The notes under the pieces are model-generated. The model saw only the letters and a program-made list of their open reading frames with translations, was not told where the DNA came from and did no database searches. Position numbers and translations under genes: made by a program. Below are positions 33,047-41,724 of a stretch of DNA of 64,000 bases, one piece after another. The stretch comes from Acinetobacter calcoaceticus DSM 30006 = CIP 81.8 (lineage in GTDB: Bacteria > Pseudomonadota > Gammaproteobacteria > Pseudomonadales > Moraxellaceae): positions 188,641 through 252,640 of the forward strand of contig NZ_KB849784.1 in NCBI RefSeq assembly GCF_000368965.1, given 5' to 3'. Within the stretch, counting starts at the first letter, position 1. Each line of letters starts with the position of its first letter.

Positions 33047-35122
33047 TTAAAATCTAAAATCAACACCTACTGTAAAATTGCGTCCAACTTGTGGAATATT
33101 GGATAAGAACGAAGCATGTTGATAAACGGTGTCATCTAACAAATTGTTCGCTTTTAAGTACACACGATAATCCGTTTTTGCACCATATTGCCCTGAATAT
33201 GCCACACCAAGGTTTAGCATATTATAGCCTTCAGTTTCGGTCTCGTAGGCCGCGATTTTGTCTTGGTTAAAGACATGATAATACTCAGCAGAACCACTAA
33301 ATCCATCACCGAAATCTGCATCGACTTTAGTCCCTAAGCGCCCTGCTGGAATGCGTGGTGCATTTCCTTCGGCATCAATTTTACCGCGCACATAGTCACC
33401 AAAAGCACTGATCTTATACATTGGGTTAATTTGATAACCAATTTCACCCTCTGCACCATAGAAACGTGCTTTATCTTGGGTGTATTGAACTAAACGGAAG
33501 TCTTTATAGCGGTCAAGGGTTTGCGCATAGATGTAGTCATCAAACCAGTTATGGTAAACATGAAGATGATAATCGAGTTTGTCATTATCAAAATGCAAAC
33601 CTAACTCAACATTATTCGATTTTTCCTTACTGAGCTGATCGTTCCCTAACTCATAAGTATTTGTCGCAAAATGCCCACCATTTGCATATAACTCTTGAGC
33701 TAAAGGTAAACGTTCTTGATGAGAGGCTACAAAAGAAAGTTTATAGTTTGGTGCAAACTCCCAGTTCGCAGCACCAGCATAAGAAAAGGCAGAACCATCA
33801 AAATCTTGTTTAGAGTTGTCGTCTACATCAATTTCTTGCTGATCTGCACGTGCAGAAAGCTCAAAATGTACGTCTTTCCATTGCTTATGTTCTAAAGCAA
33901 ACACGCTCCACTTTTTGGTGGTGGTCGGTGCCATGAAGGCTTCTTCGCCAGTCAAATCTAATTTTTGCTGGCCTAACTGCGCGCCAATGACCCCTTCCCA
34001 ACTTGCAATAGGGTTGTGTACTAACTCAATACGCCCGTCATAGCCTTTGTTTTGGAATCGGGTTGCAATTGCCCCTTCTTCAATTTCATCATGCTGATAG
34101 TCGGTATAGCTTGCTTGTGCGCGTAACTTTTGAAAGCCTGCAAATGGATCATTTAACTCAGTTTTAAAATCATAACGCTCAGATTTTAAATCAATCCATG
34201 GGCCGCCATGTTCGTGATCATGTTCTTCATTTCCATGGTCATGAGCTTCTTCACCATCTTCATGTTCATGATCGCCACAATGTAAATGCGGTATTCCCGT
34301 TAGATGAGCACTGCAACTTTCATATTCATGGCTATGCCCAGGTAAACCATATTGGTCTCGACGGTTGCTATAAGAAATGCCTGTATAACCACGGTCATAA
34401 ATCCAAGATAACCCGACGTTAACTGAATCACCCTGAGCAAAAGTATTGTCTACACGGCGCTCTTTTTCACCTTCATTAAGATAATTTGGCGCAATGTAGT
34501 TATTCGCATCACGTGTTAACCCCTCAACACGTAAAGCCACTTGACTACCCAAACCTACAGTTACACCAGCACTCGCCAGTTTTTCATCACTTCCAGTGTT
34601 GTAACGTAAGCCAACTTGTCCTTCATAGCCGTTTTCAGGCATTTGCGTAGGGATCTTGTTATCAATAACGTTAACTAAGCCGCCGACATTTCCAGCACCA
34701 AACAGTAAAGTTGAAGGACCTCGAATCACTTCGACTTGTTTTGCAAGCACAGGATCTACAGTTACCGCATGGTCAGGAGACAACGTCGAGACATCAATAT
34801 TTTCTGATGAATTTTGAAGTACTTTAACGCGTGGCCCATCTTGTCCACGGATGACTGGACGACTCGAACCAGCCCCAAACTGATTAGCGTAAATTCCTAC
34901 TTCACTACTCAGCGCATCCCCAATGGTGGCAGCACCTTGCGATAAATGCTTTTGATCAACAACAGCATCTGCAACTGCAAAATCTTGTGAAGTTTGCTCA
35001 AGTGGATGAGCCTTAATTCGAATGGTTTCTAACTTTTCAACATTTTCACTTTCTGCTGCAAACGAAGGAACGGATATGACAGCTAAAATGGATAAGGTCA
35101 AAATATTTTTATAAAACTGCAT
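33047..35122 (-). CDS. znuD: TonB-dependent zinc receptor ZnuD
   Basis: 691 residues: signal peptide (MQFYKNILTLSILAVISVPSFA), TonB-box region (EKLETIRIKAHPLEQTS), plug with RPVIRGQDGPRVKVLQN and RGPSTLLFGAGNVGGLVN, and a barrel ending in FTVGVDFRF. A His/Glu/Asp-rich external loop (HEDGEEAHDHGNEEHDHEHG, around residues 285-305) plus CSAHLTGIPHLHCGDHEHE matches the zinc-capturing loop of ZnuD. A TGTTATA-C-TATAACA palindrome upstream matches Zur sites, so zinc repression is expected. The strong terminator separates it from the phospholipase D gene. Confidence 0.94.
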   Translation of the reverse strand: MQFYKNILTLSILAVISVPSFAAESENVEKLETIRIKAHPLEQTSQDFAVADAVVDQKHLSQGAATIGDALSSEVGIYANQFGAGSSRPVIRGQDGPRVKVLQNSSENIDVSTLSPDHAVTVDPVLAKQVEVIRGPSTLLFGAGNVGGLVNVIDNKIPTQMPENGYEGQVGLRYNTGSDEKLASAGVTVGLGSQVALRVEGLTRDANNYIAPNYLNEGEKERRVDNTFAQGDSVNVGLSWIYDRGYTGISYSNRRDQYGLPGHSHEYESCSAHLTGIPHLHCGDHEHEDGEEAHDHGNEEHDHEHGGPWIDLKSERYDFKTELNDPFAGFQKLRAQASYTDYQHDEIEEGAIATRFQNKGYDGRIELVHNPIASWEGVIGAQLGQQKLDLTGEEAFMAPTTTKKWSVFALEHKQWKDVHFELSARADQQEIDVDDNSKQDFDGSAFSYAGAANWEFAPNYKLSFVASHQERLPLAQELYANGGHFATNTYELGNDQLSKEKSNNVELGLHFDNDKLDYHLHVYHNWFDDYIYAQTLDRYKDFRLVQYTQDKARFYGAEGEIGYQINPMYKISAFGDYVRGKIDAEGNAPRIPAGRLGTKVDADFGDGFSGSAEYYHVFNQDKIAAYETETEGYNMLNLGVAYSGQYGAKTDYRVYLKANNLLDDTVYQHASFLSNIPQVGRNFTVGVDFRF

Positions 35123-35156
35123 TGGATGTGTCCCGAATCACGATATGTTTTATTTT

Positions 35157-35171
35157 TGTTATACTATAACA
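35157..35171. promoter_or_regulatory. Zur-box-like palindrome upstream of znuD
   Basis: TGTTATACTATAACA, 7-bp arms around a central C, 35 bp ahead of the znuD start and followed by TTTC as in the extended gammaproteobacterial Zur consensus. It also lies 89 bp upstream of the divergent DUF4184 gene and could serve both. Confidence 0.85.
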
Positions 35172-35259
35172 TTTCATTTGTTTTGCAATAAAAAACATTT
35201 TTAATTAGACGATTCGTTAGACTGGTCAACTAAATGATGTGAGTAATTTTTGATTTCTA

Positions 35260-36024
35260 ATGCCTTTTACCATCTCTCATGCCGTTATAGCTCCTCCCTT
35301 ATCTAAGCTTAGCCAAAATACTTTACCGATTGCTGCTTTAGCAATTGGGAGTATGACACCCGATCTTTACCGCTTATTTACAGTTCATTCCAACATGCTG
35401 ACTCACCAATGGAAAGGCCTGATCTATCCCAATCTTGCATTAGGCTTGCTGTTTTGTGCTGTTTGGTATTTTCTTTACCGCCCAGTGATTTACCGTTTTT
35501 TGGGTGTGCAACATGATCTTGCGCTCAATTCTTTAAAACGTATTTCTATATTTTTTATTGGAACATTGCTTGCACTAACGTTAGGCATTGCAACTCATTT
35601 AATCTGGGATGGTCTAACGCATGCAGACTTTCGAACCTTTGTATTTAAAGATGTATTAGCGACAACAGTTCATCTTTTTGGACATCCATATCCATTACAT
35701 CGTCTTTTACAACTTGGCTCTTCTGCTCTTGCTTTGCCTTTTCTCGCTTGGATGTGCCTTCACTATTACCAGCGCTATAAACAACATTGGAAGGTCAGTA
35801 TAAAAATTAAAGTTTTCGCGTGGACTCTTTTTATACTATCTACACTCTTAGGTTTATTTTCTTTTTGGGATTATGCTCGCTACATTCCTCATGAGGTTTG
35901 GCATGCTGATACCTATTATTTTACAGGCCGTTCGATTAATGAGTTTATGCAGGGCTGGTTAAGTACCTTTAGCTTAGGATGCTTATTATTCTTGTTTTTA
36001 GATCGGCAACAAAGAATGGGATGA
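35260..36024 (+). CDS. DUF4184 family membrane protein
   Basis: 254 residues opening MPFTISHAVIAPPLSK and continuing IAALAIGSMTPDLYRLF, the signature of DUF4184. Several transmembrane helices are visible (LALGLLFCAVWYFLY, IFFIGTLLALTLGIATHLIWDGLTH, SSALALPFLAWMCL, VFAWTLFILSTLLGLFSFW). The HxxxDGLTH-like motif and SH near the start recall membrane-bound metal-dependent hydrolases of the YdjM/DUF457 type. It is divergent from znuD and shares its Zur-box region. Function unknown. Confidence 0.85.
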   Translation: MPFTISHAVIAPPLSKLSQNTLPIAALAIGSMTPDLYRLFTVHSNMLTHQWKGLIYPNLALGLLFCAVWYFLYRPVIYRFLGVQHDLALNSLKRISIFFIGTLLALTLGIATHLIWDGLTHADFRTFVFKDVLATTVHLFGHPYPLHRLLQLGSSALALPFLAWMCLHYYQRYKQHWKVSIKIKVFAWTLFILSTLLGLFSFWDYARYIPHEVWHADTYYFTGRSINEFMQGWLSTFSLGCLLFLFLDRQQRMG

Positions 36025-36089
36025 ATCAGGAAACTTGCTGCCAAATTGCTCATTTTCAGGTTAATTTCTGCGGTTTTTTGATCTACTTC

Positions 36090-36118
36090 TTGTGACAAAC
36101 CATGCAACAAGGCATAAT
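36090..36118 (+). promoter_or_regulatory. Probable aspS promoter
   Basis: TTGTGA (36090-36095), a 17-bp spacer and CATAAT (36113-36118) give a good sigma-70 fit 77 bp before the aspS start. Predicted transcription start near 36125, ahead of the leader hairpin. Confidence 0.6.
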
Positions 36119-36135
36119 CGAAAACTTATTTTTTT

Positions 36136-36165
36136 GACGGTGCGCGGTTTACGCATCCGTCTTTT
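36136..36165 (+). terminator. Terminator-like hairpin in the aspS leader
   Basis: GACGGTGCG and CGCATCCGTC pair with one bulged base around CGGTTTA, followed by TTTT. It lies downstream of the proposed aspS promoter and 30 bp before the start, so it may be an attenuator as well as the end of the DUF4184 transcript. Confidence 0.55.
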
Positions 36166-36194
36166 CAGCCAATATAGTTTGGATAATCTTCATT

Positions 36195-37982
36195 ATGATG
36201 CGAACTCATTACTGTGGCTCTTTAACTGAAGCCCAAATCGACCAAACCGTTACACTATGCGGTTGGGTACATCGTCGCCGTGACCATGGTGGTGTTATTT
36301 TCCTTGATATGCGTGACCGTGATGGTCTCGTTCAAGTGGTTATTGACCCAGATACTCCAGAAGCATTTGCAACTGCAGATAAAGCACGTTCTGAATATGT
36401 ATTAAAAATTACAGGTCGTGTTCGTCGCCGTTATGAAGGTACTGAAAATGCCAACATGGTGAGTGGTCAAATTGAAGTTTTAGGTAAAGACATCGAAGTT
36501 CTTGCTGCTTCAGAAACACCTCCATTCCCGTTAAATGATGAAAATACCAATATTTCTGAAGAAATTCGTTTGAAATATCGTTTCTTAGATATTCGTCGTC
36601 CTGAAATGTTGGATCGTTTACGCTTCCGTTCTAAATTGACTAATCTTATTCGTAATTATTTCGAAGACAATGGTTTCTTAGACGTTGAAACACCTATTTT
36701 GACACGTGCAACACCTGAAGGTGCGCGTGACTACTTAGTACCAAGTCGTGTACAAAATGGCAGTTTCTATGCACTTCCACAATCACCACAATTATTCAAA
36801 CAATTGTTGATGGTGGGTGGTATTGATCGTTACTACCAAATCGCGAAATGTTTCCGTGACGAAGACTTACGTGCTGATCGTCAACCAGAATTTACTCAAA
36901 TCGACGTTGAAACATCGTTCATGAGTGACGATGACATTATGGACTTAATGGAAGTCCTTACTGTGAAGATGTTCGATGAACTTCTTGGCGTTAAATTCGA
37001 TAAATTCCAACGTATGACGTATGCAGATGCAATGCGTGACTATGCATCAGACAAACCTGACATGCGTATTCCGTTGAAACTCGTCGATGTTGCAGACTTA
37101 ATGCAAGAAGTAGAGTTCAAAGTATTTGCGGGCCCTGCAAAAGATCCTAAAGGTCGTATTGTTGCCTTACGTGTTCCAGGTGCAGCATCATTGCCACGTA
37201 GTGCAATCGATGAATACACCAAATTCGTTGGCATCTATGGTGCAAAAGGTTTGGCTTATATCAAAGTTAATGAACTCGCTAAAGGAATTGAAGGTCTTCA
37301 ATCTCCAATCGTGAAATTCATTGAGCCGATCGTACTTGAACTGTTGGCACGTGTTGGTGCGCAAGATGGCGATATCGTATTCTTCGGTGCAGATAAAGCT
37401 AAAGTTGTAAATGATGCAATGGGTGCTCTTCGTGTGAAGATTGGCCATGATTTGAATCTTGCAACTTGTGAGTGGGCTCCACTTTGGGTTGTTGACTTCC
37501 CAATGTTTGAAGAAACTGACGATGGCAAATGGACTTCTGTTCACCATCCATTCACGCTACCAAAATCAAGCGTAGAAGAAGTGAAGAGCAATCCAGGTGA
37601 AGCACTTTCTGTTGCTTACGACATGGTATTGAACGGTACTGAAGTTGGTGGTGGTTCACTTCGTATTTATACATTAGAAATGCAAAAAGCGATTTTTGAA
37701 GCGCTTGGTATTTCTGATGAAGAAGCAGAAGAGAAATTCAGCTTCTTATTAAATGCGCTTCGTTACGGTGCTCCTCCTCACGGTGGTTTGGCATTTGGTC
37801 TTGACCGTTTAGTGATGTTAATGACTGGCGCGACTTCTATTCGTGACGTTATTGCATTCCCGAAAACTAAGACTGCTGAATGTCCACTTACTCAAGCACC
37901 TGCTCCTGTTGAAGCAAATCAGCTTCGTGACTTGGGCATCCGCTTACGTGAAAAGCCAAAAGCTGAAGAAAAACAAGCATAA
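36195..37982 (+). CDS. aspS: Aspartyl-tRNA synthetase
   Basis: Class II synthetase charging tRNA-Asp (probably also tRNA-Asn in organisms lacking asparaginyl synthetase). 595 residues. N-terminal OB-fold anticodon domain (LCGWVHRRRDHGGVIFLDMRD), motif 2 CFRDEDLRADRQPEFTQID, bacterial GAD insertion domain in the middle, and motif 3 GGLAFGLDRLVMLMTG. Two adjacent ATGs (36195, 36198) are equivalent choices. In A. baumannii aspS is one flank of the LOS outer-core locus, which fits the genes that follow. Confidence 0.97.
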   Translation: MMRTHYCGSLTEAQIDQTVTLCGWVHRRRDHGGVIFLDMRDRDGLVQVVIDPDTPEAFATADKARSEYVLKITGRVRRRYEGTENANMVSGQIEVLGKDIEVLAASETPPFPLNDENTNISEEIRLKYRFLDIRRPEMLDRLRFRSKLTNLIRNYFEDNGFLDVETPILTRATPEGARDYLVPSRVQNGSFYALPQSPQLFKQLLMVGGIDRYYQIAKCFRDEDLRADRQPEFTQIDVETSFMSDDDIMDLMEVLTVKMFDELLGVKFDKFQRMTYADAMRDYASDKPDMRIPLKLVDVADLMQEVEFKVFAGPAKDPKGRIVALRVPGAASLPRSAIDEYTKFVGIYGAKGLAYIKVNELAKGIEGLQSPIVKFIEPIVLELLARVGAQDGDIVFFGADKAKVVNDAMGALRVKIGHDLNLATCEWAPLWVVDFPMFEETDDGKWTSVHHPFTLPKSSVEEVKSNPGEALSVAYDMVLNGTEVGGGSLRIYTLEMQKAIFEALGISDEEAEEKFSFLLNALRYGAPPHGGLAFGLDRLVMLMTGATSIRDVIAFPKTKTAECPLTQAPAPVEANQLRDLGIRLREKPKAEEKQA

Positions 37983-37999
37983 TTTTCTATACGATTCAC

Positions 38000-38031
38000 A
38001 AAAAAGCCTTACTTTATGTAAGGCTTTTTTT
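38000..38031 (+). terminator. Rho-independent terminator after aspS
   Basis: AAAAAAGCCTTAC and GTAAGGCTTTTTT form the stem with a T-run. Confidence 0.92.
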
Positions 38032-38102
38032 ATTGCGTTGAGATCGCACTGTGAGAATGGCATAATAGCGCCTTATTCCTCCCTTTGGTGTGAGCAAAAC
38101 TT

Positions 38103-38321
38103 ATGGCTATGCGCCCTGCTGTCCGTCGTCGTACACTTGTATTAATAATCTTCGCTATAGCACAGTGGTTATTTATGCGTTACATTTTAGCCAATGGTTT
38201 ATTTAATATAGATACCAATCAACGTATTTTATATTTTTGCGTAAGTAGCTTAGGTGGTGCTCTACTCATTTTTGTGAGTTTGATTTATATGGTATTAAAA
38301 GGTAATGCCGACCAAGCTTAA
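38103..38321 (+). CDS. Small membrane protein of unknown function
   Basis: 72 residues with a basic N-terminus (MAMRPAVRRRT) and two transmembrane helices (LVLIIFAIAQWLFMRYIL and ILYFCVSSLGGALLIFVSLIYMVL), so N-in/C-in topology by the positive-inside rule. An alternative start is ATG 38109. A weak GTGAG lies upstream. Not recognised as a named family; its position right after aspS suggests a conserved chromosomal gene outside the variable glycosylation locus. Confidence 0.68.
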   Translation: MAMRPAVRRRTLVLIIFAIAQWLFMRYILANGLFNIDTNQRILYFCVSSLGGALLIFVSLIYMVLKGNADQA

Positions 38322-38385
38322 CGACACTACTCGCCACTGGTTTTAACTGATATGATTTGACTGGTGGCTTAATTTTTTATTTATT

Positions 38386-38661
38386 TTGTTATCAAGACTT
38401 TTAACCTCATTGGTTTCAAAACTTGCCAATAAAACTCAATCTAATGTGATTGGAATCAGTTGTATTCGCAATTCAGATACTCAATTTGATATCCAATGTA
38501 CTCCATTATCTGAGTATATTTTATCGAAAGATTTACAAATATCTGTTGATCACTTAAATAAAGATTTAGAAAATATGATTAATGTCGGACCTGAACAGTA
38601 TATTTGGTCATATAAGCGTTTCAGAAATTGCTATGGAAATATTAATAGATATCGCCCTTAA
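38386..38661 (+). pseudogene. C-terminal remnant of an LpxL-type lipid A acyltransferase
   Basis: An open frame of 91 codons without an ATG or ribosome site (TTG at the left end; in-frame stop at 38353). From about residue 9 it reads LVSKLANKTQSNVIGISCIRN, then DHLNKDLENMINVGPEQYIW and SYKRFRNC, which matches the last third of lauroyl/myristoyl acyltransferases (PEQYxWxxxRF motif). The catalytic Hx4D region and the whole N-terminal two thirds are missing. It lies between aspS and the outer-core genes, suggesting deletion during replacement of this locus. The 243-bp AT-rich stretch after it (38662-38904) shows nothing recognisable. Confidence 0.7.
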
Positions 38662-38904
38662 TTAAATGATCACCAATACTTCAAGCTATTTTATAGTTTT
38701 TTCAATCAATTAATTTTAACTCATTAAGCTTAACTCTCAACTATAATATAAATATCTCTCAGTTTTATTTGATATAATCAACTTTATAACTATTATAAAA
38801 ATTAATCCCACACTCACCTTTATAAATTTAGCAATATCAACAATCCAAATGAATATCTTTCCAAAGAAGATTTTCATTAGATTTGATCAAACTATCTAGA
38901 AGAA

Positions 38905-39948
38905 CTATAGTAAACCATATTCTTTTAACAAATATTCATTATAAGAACCTGTTTGTACTTCCTTAATATAATTCAGTTTATGAATTGCTATTTTTGATAA
39001 AATTTCATTGTAATCTGTTACATCAAATACTTTAACTTGTTTTACTTGTAATAGATGTACCAAGGTATCATCTAATAATAACATTGAATTATGCAGTAAA
39101 TGTGTTGTCATTAACTCATTAAACATAATCTGAAAAATAAAATAATGCGGGATATTATTTTGCGTTTTCCAATAATTAAGCATAATATCTAAACAAATAT
39201 GTGTAATTTCATTATGCTTTTGCGACACAATAAAACTATTTAAAACATTAACAAAATGCTCATCATGCCAGCCAAAATAATCATCATTAAAATCAATCCA
39301 TTTATTTTTATTTTCAGCTTCAGAATCGCGCTGGAACATAAAAAAATCTTGTTCAAGAATTAAAGGGTTGATTTCTTCAGTTAATAAAATTGTGGCATCA
39401 ATCCAAATTCCCCCATATATATCAAGTAAAGCAAGTCGGATAAGATCAGCAAAAAAGGCTGGTTTAAAGTTTTTATTTTTCTTAGTTTCCCAAACAAAAT
39501 CTGGCAGATCTAGATATTCTTTTACACTTTCTTCATCAAGCCGTATAACTTGATAATCACCTTTAAAACGATCGACAGAGGCAAAACATAATTTAACCGT
39601 GTCATTTTGCTGTGCGGCAGCAAAGCCTTGTCCCCAATACTGCCAAATAATTTTTTGATCTGAAAATTGTTTTTTCGCTTTAAGTTGGAAATTTTCTAGC
39701 TTACCAGCAAAATATTGATCTAAAAAAATATTCCATAATTTAGCAACATGCTTTTTTTGTAAAACATTGGCTTGTTGTGCTTCTCGTTTACGCTGAGCTT
39801 TGGGTACAAATAACGAATAAAAAGTACGCCAAGGCTGTTTTTTCAAACGTTTTAACCGGACAGTTTGTGCTTCATCTTGAGAAAATAAATCCATCATTTG
39901 TGACATTACTTCAGTATTTTCTGGTTGATTTTGTACCTGCATTGACAT
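38905..39948 (-). CDS. Capsular-polysaccharide-synthesis-type glycosyltransferase (GT32-like)
   Basis: 347 residues. The core shows KIIWQYWGQGFAAAQ, the sugar-nucleotide DxD-like segment LLDIYGGIWIDATILLTEEI, and ADLIRLAL before it, a pattern of the Caps_synth (PF05704) family related to GT32. No membrane segment; an N-terminal basic region (VRLKRLKKQPWR) may contact the membrane. It starts at ATG 39946-39948 sharing bases with the stop of a short upstream ORF (TAATG), behind AGGA. Last gene of the minus-strand arm with GT25. Likely adds a sugar to the LOS outer core; donor and linkage unknown. Confidence 0.8.
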   Translation of the reverse strand: MSMQVQNQPENTEVMSQMMDLFSQDEAQTVRLKRLKKQPWRTFYSLFVPKAQRKREAQQANVLQKKHVAKLWNIFLDQYFAGKLENFQLKAKKQFSDQKIIWQYWGQGFAAAQQNDTVKLCFASVDRFKGDYQVIRLDEESVKEYLDLPDFVWETKKNKNFKPAFFADLIRLALLDIYGGIWIDATILLTEEINPLILEQDFFMFQRDSEAENKNKWIDFNDDYFGWHDEHFVNVLNSFIVSQKHNEITHICLDIMLNYWKTQNNIPHYFIFQIMFNELMTTHLLHNSMLLLDDTLVHLLQVKQVKVFDVTDYNEILSKIAIHKLNYIKEVQTGSYNEYLLKEYGLL

Positions 39949-40097
39949 TAAAAATATCCTATCAACTTTTTAAAACGATTTGAAAAATTACCATTGGTTT
40001 TTTCATTAGAACGTTGTAAATAGCATGGATGTCCATTTTCTACACTCCATTCCCCACGTCCAATATCGAAGAATGCTGTAATAATTGTAATCGACAT
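39948..40097 (-). pseudogene. N-terminal remnant of an HtrL/YibB-like protein (49 codons)
   Basis: The minus strand from ATG 40095-40097 to TAA 39948-39950 encodes 49 residues starting MSITIITAFFDIGRGEW and continuing GHPCYLQRSNEK, which resembles the opening of HtrL_YibB family proteins; these are normally around 280 residues or more. An AGG at eight bases precedes it. It lies nine bases after the GT25 gene, and its stop overlaps the next start. The truncation is therefore neatly embedded in the operon. It may have survived because it keeps ribosomes flowing into the downstream gene. Confidence 0.55.
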
Positions 40098-40106
40098 TTT
40101 ACGAAC

Positions 40107-40880
40107 CTATTTTGGATATTGACTTAACATGATTTTAAAAATTCTTTTTAAAAGAGAAATTTTCCATTTATCAAAAATTGATTTTTTAAATTTTTCTTCT
40201 TTATTTAACAATTTGCGCTCTTGCTCAATATAACTCTGTCCTGTACCCATTTCATCAAGTTCAGGATGATCAAATAAAAAAGTCGCATAAAACTGACAGT
40301 TTGGATCATAATCACGCATCTGAGACCAATGATCACAGCCTTTTGGAATCTCATGATAACGGATTAATAATTCAGCCATTTTTCGGTCAATAATATAAGC
40401 ATAAGTATAAAATAAGCGCCCAAAATACACAGGATGAAGCTTAAGTACAGGTGTTTGATTGATCTTATTTTCTAAAAATGTACCACGTACAGTCTTGCTA
40501 CTTCTCAGTTGAATGCCACCCATACTCAGAAAAAAGCACTCCTGTAAATTTAAACCACTAACTTGTGCTTCTAAGTGATTTAAATCAATATCATTTAAAC
40601 AAATGGCATCATCTTCAAAAATACAGGCATACTGTTCATCTGATGCTAAAAAATCTTTAAATGCATTAACATGTGACAAGGTACAACCAAGCTCAGCAGG
40701 GCTGAGTGCTTTTTTACGTCCTGCGACTGCAAGTTTAAAATATTCAGCCGTCGGCAGTAGCGCTCCAATCACGCCCATTTTGGTAAATTCACTATGATAT
40801 TTTCCAAATGTCGGTTGTGAGAAGAAGCTTGTCAATCTTGCGCTGCCTTCCTTTTCAATACTGATTAAATATTTTTTCAC
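40107..40880 (-). CDS. Glycosyltransferase family 25 (LPS biosynthesis)
   Basis: About 257 residues from GTG 40878-40880 (MKKYLISIEKEGSARL, AGG eight bases upstream); a longer frame to 40898 is less likely. GT25 hallmarks: KKYLISI opening, LSPAELGCTLSHVNAFKDFL and the acidic YACIFEDDAICL that binds metal and donor. GT25 enzymes add galactose or glucose to LOS/LPS in many mucosal pathogens. First gene of a minus-strand arm (GT25, HtrL-like remnant, GT32-like), divergent from the next gene. Confidence 0.9.
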   Translation of the reverse strand: MKKYLISIEKEGSARLTSFFSQPTFGKYHSEFTKMGVIGALLPTAEYFKLAVAGRKKALSPAELGCTLSHVNAFKDFLASDEQYACIFEDDAICLNDIDLNHLEAQVSGLNLQECFFLSMGGIQLRSSKTVRGTFLENKINQTPVLKLHPVYFGRLFYTYAYIIDRKMAELLIRYHEIPKGCDHWSQMRDYDPNCQFYATFLFDHPELDEMGTGQSYIEQERKLLNKEEKFKKSIFDKWKISLLKRIFKIMLSQYPK

Positions 40881-41023
40881 TGCACGAACCTGAAACACCT
40901 ACTTGGAAAAAACCATTATATTTTATTCGGCATTCAAATAGTATTTTTCCCGTGTGATTGATGAATAGATTTTTTGTAGTAACATGATTATGATGGTCGT
41001 TTTTACTGAGATGATCGCTTGAG

Positions 41024-41722
41024 ATGACTGCACTTGGTTTTTCTTCTGAGTATTACCATGTAAAGATTGAAGAACTGCTTCAACTCAGTGATTCAAAACT
41101 TGATCTGCAACTGAAAAATGAATATCCACATATCCAAGCAGATGATGTGATTTTATTTATCGGTAAAGATTCTAAAAATATTGCAGACAATCTATTTCAA
41201 GGGCGTGACATCTTACTCCAAGCCCAAAAGCAAGGCTTAACCCATTTTCCAACATTGATCATGTTTGAACAACGTGCGCCACAATTAGGCATATTGGCAT
41301 TACTCAAACCGATTCGTAAAAAATATCTTGATTTTTCAACGCAAAGTTATGAAATTGCACTTAGCGATATTATTGATAATCATCTCGAACGTAATTTAAA
41401 AACCGAAGAAACTGCTTATAATTATAGTGATCGTAATAAATGGGGAGTGCCTAAAGATCAACGGCAAAGCCGTTTCCATGATATTGATATGTCATTTAAA
41501 GAACATGGTTACGATAAAAATCACCCCATGGCAATTATGTTATGTCGTGGTTTAGGTGTGAAAGATAAATTGCATCAGGGACACCATCGGATGTTTTTTT
41601 GCCGAAAATACAATATTCCTTATATACAAGTACAATTTTTAGCAACCAACAGTTTTTCGGGGCCTTTAAAAACATTTTTTTTATGGTTAAATAAAACCCT
41701 TAAATACAAGCAAGTGAACTAG
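41024..41722 (+). CDS. Outer-core-locus protein with a ParB/Srx-like segment, function unknown
   Basis: 232 residues. N-terminal half unrecognised. The C-terminal half reads HGYDKNHPMAIMLCRGLGVK and DKLHQGHHRMFFCRKYNIPY IQVQF in order, which recalls the ParB/sulfiredoxin nuclease-like fold (xGxHR after a pro-metal loop, then short helix and VxF strand). No glycosyltransferase motif, signal peptide or membrane segment. It overlaps the region of the following GT2 gene closely (2-bp gap), so it is cotranscribed with GT2. Within LOS loci such proteins are listed only as ORFs; it could be a kinase-like or modification enzyme. Confidence 0.65.
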   Translation: MTALGFSSEYYHVKIEELLQLSDSKLDLQLKNEYPHIQADDVILFIGKDSKNIADNLFQGRDILLQAQKQGLTHFPTLIMFEQRAPQLGILALLKPIRKKYLDFSTQSYEIALSDIIDNHLERNLKTEETAYNYSDRNKWGVPKDQRQSRFHDIDMSFKEHGYDKNHPMAIMLCRGLGVKDKLHQGHHRMFFCRKYNIPYIQVQFLATNSFSGPLKTFFLWLNKTLKYKQVN

Positions 41723-41724
41723 AT

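Noticed and set aside
36195..37982. Several long antisense ORFs within aspS
   Set aside because: aspS is unmistakable over its full length; the antisense frames follow from its codon bias.
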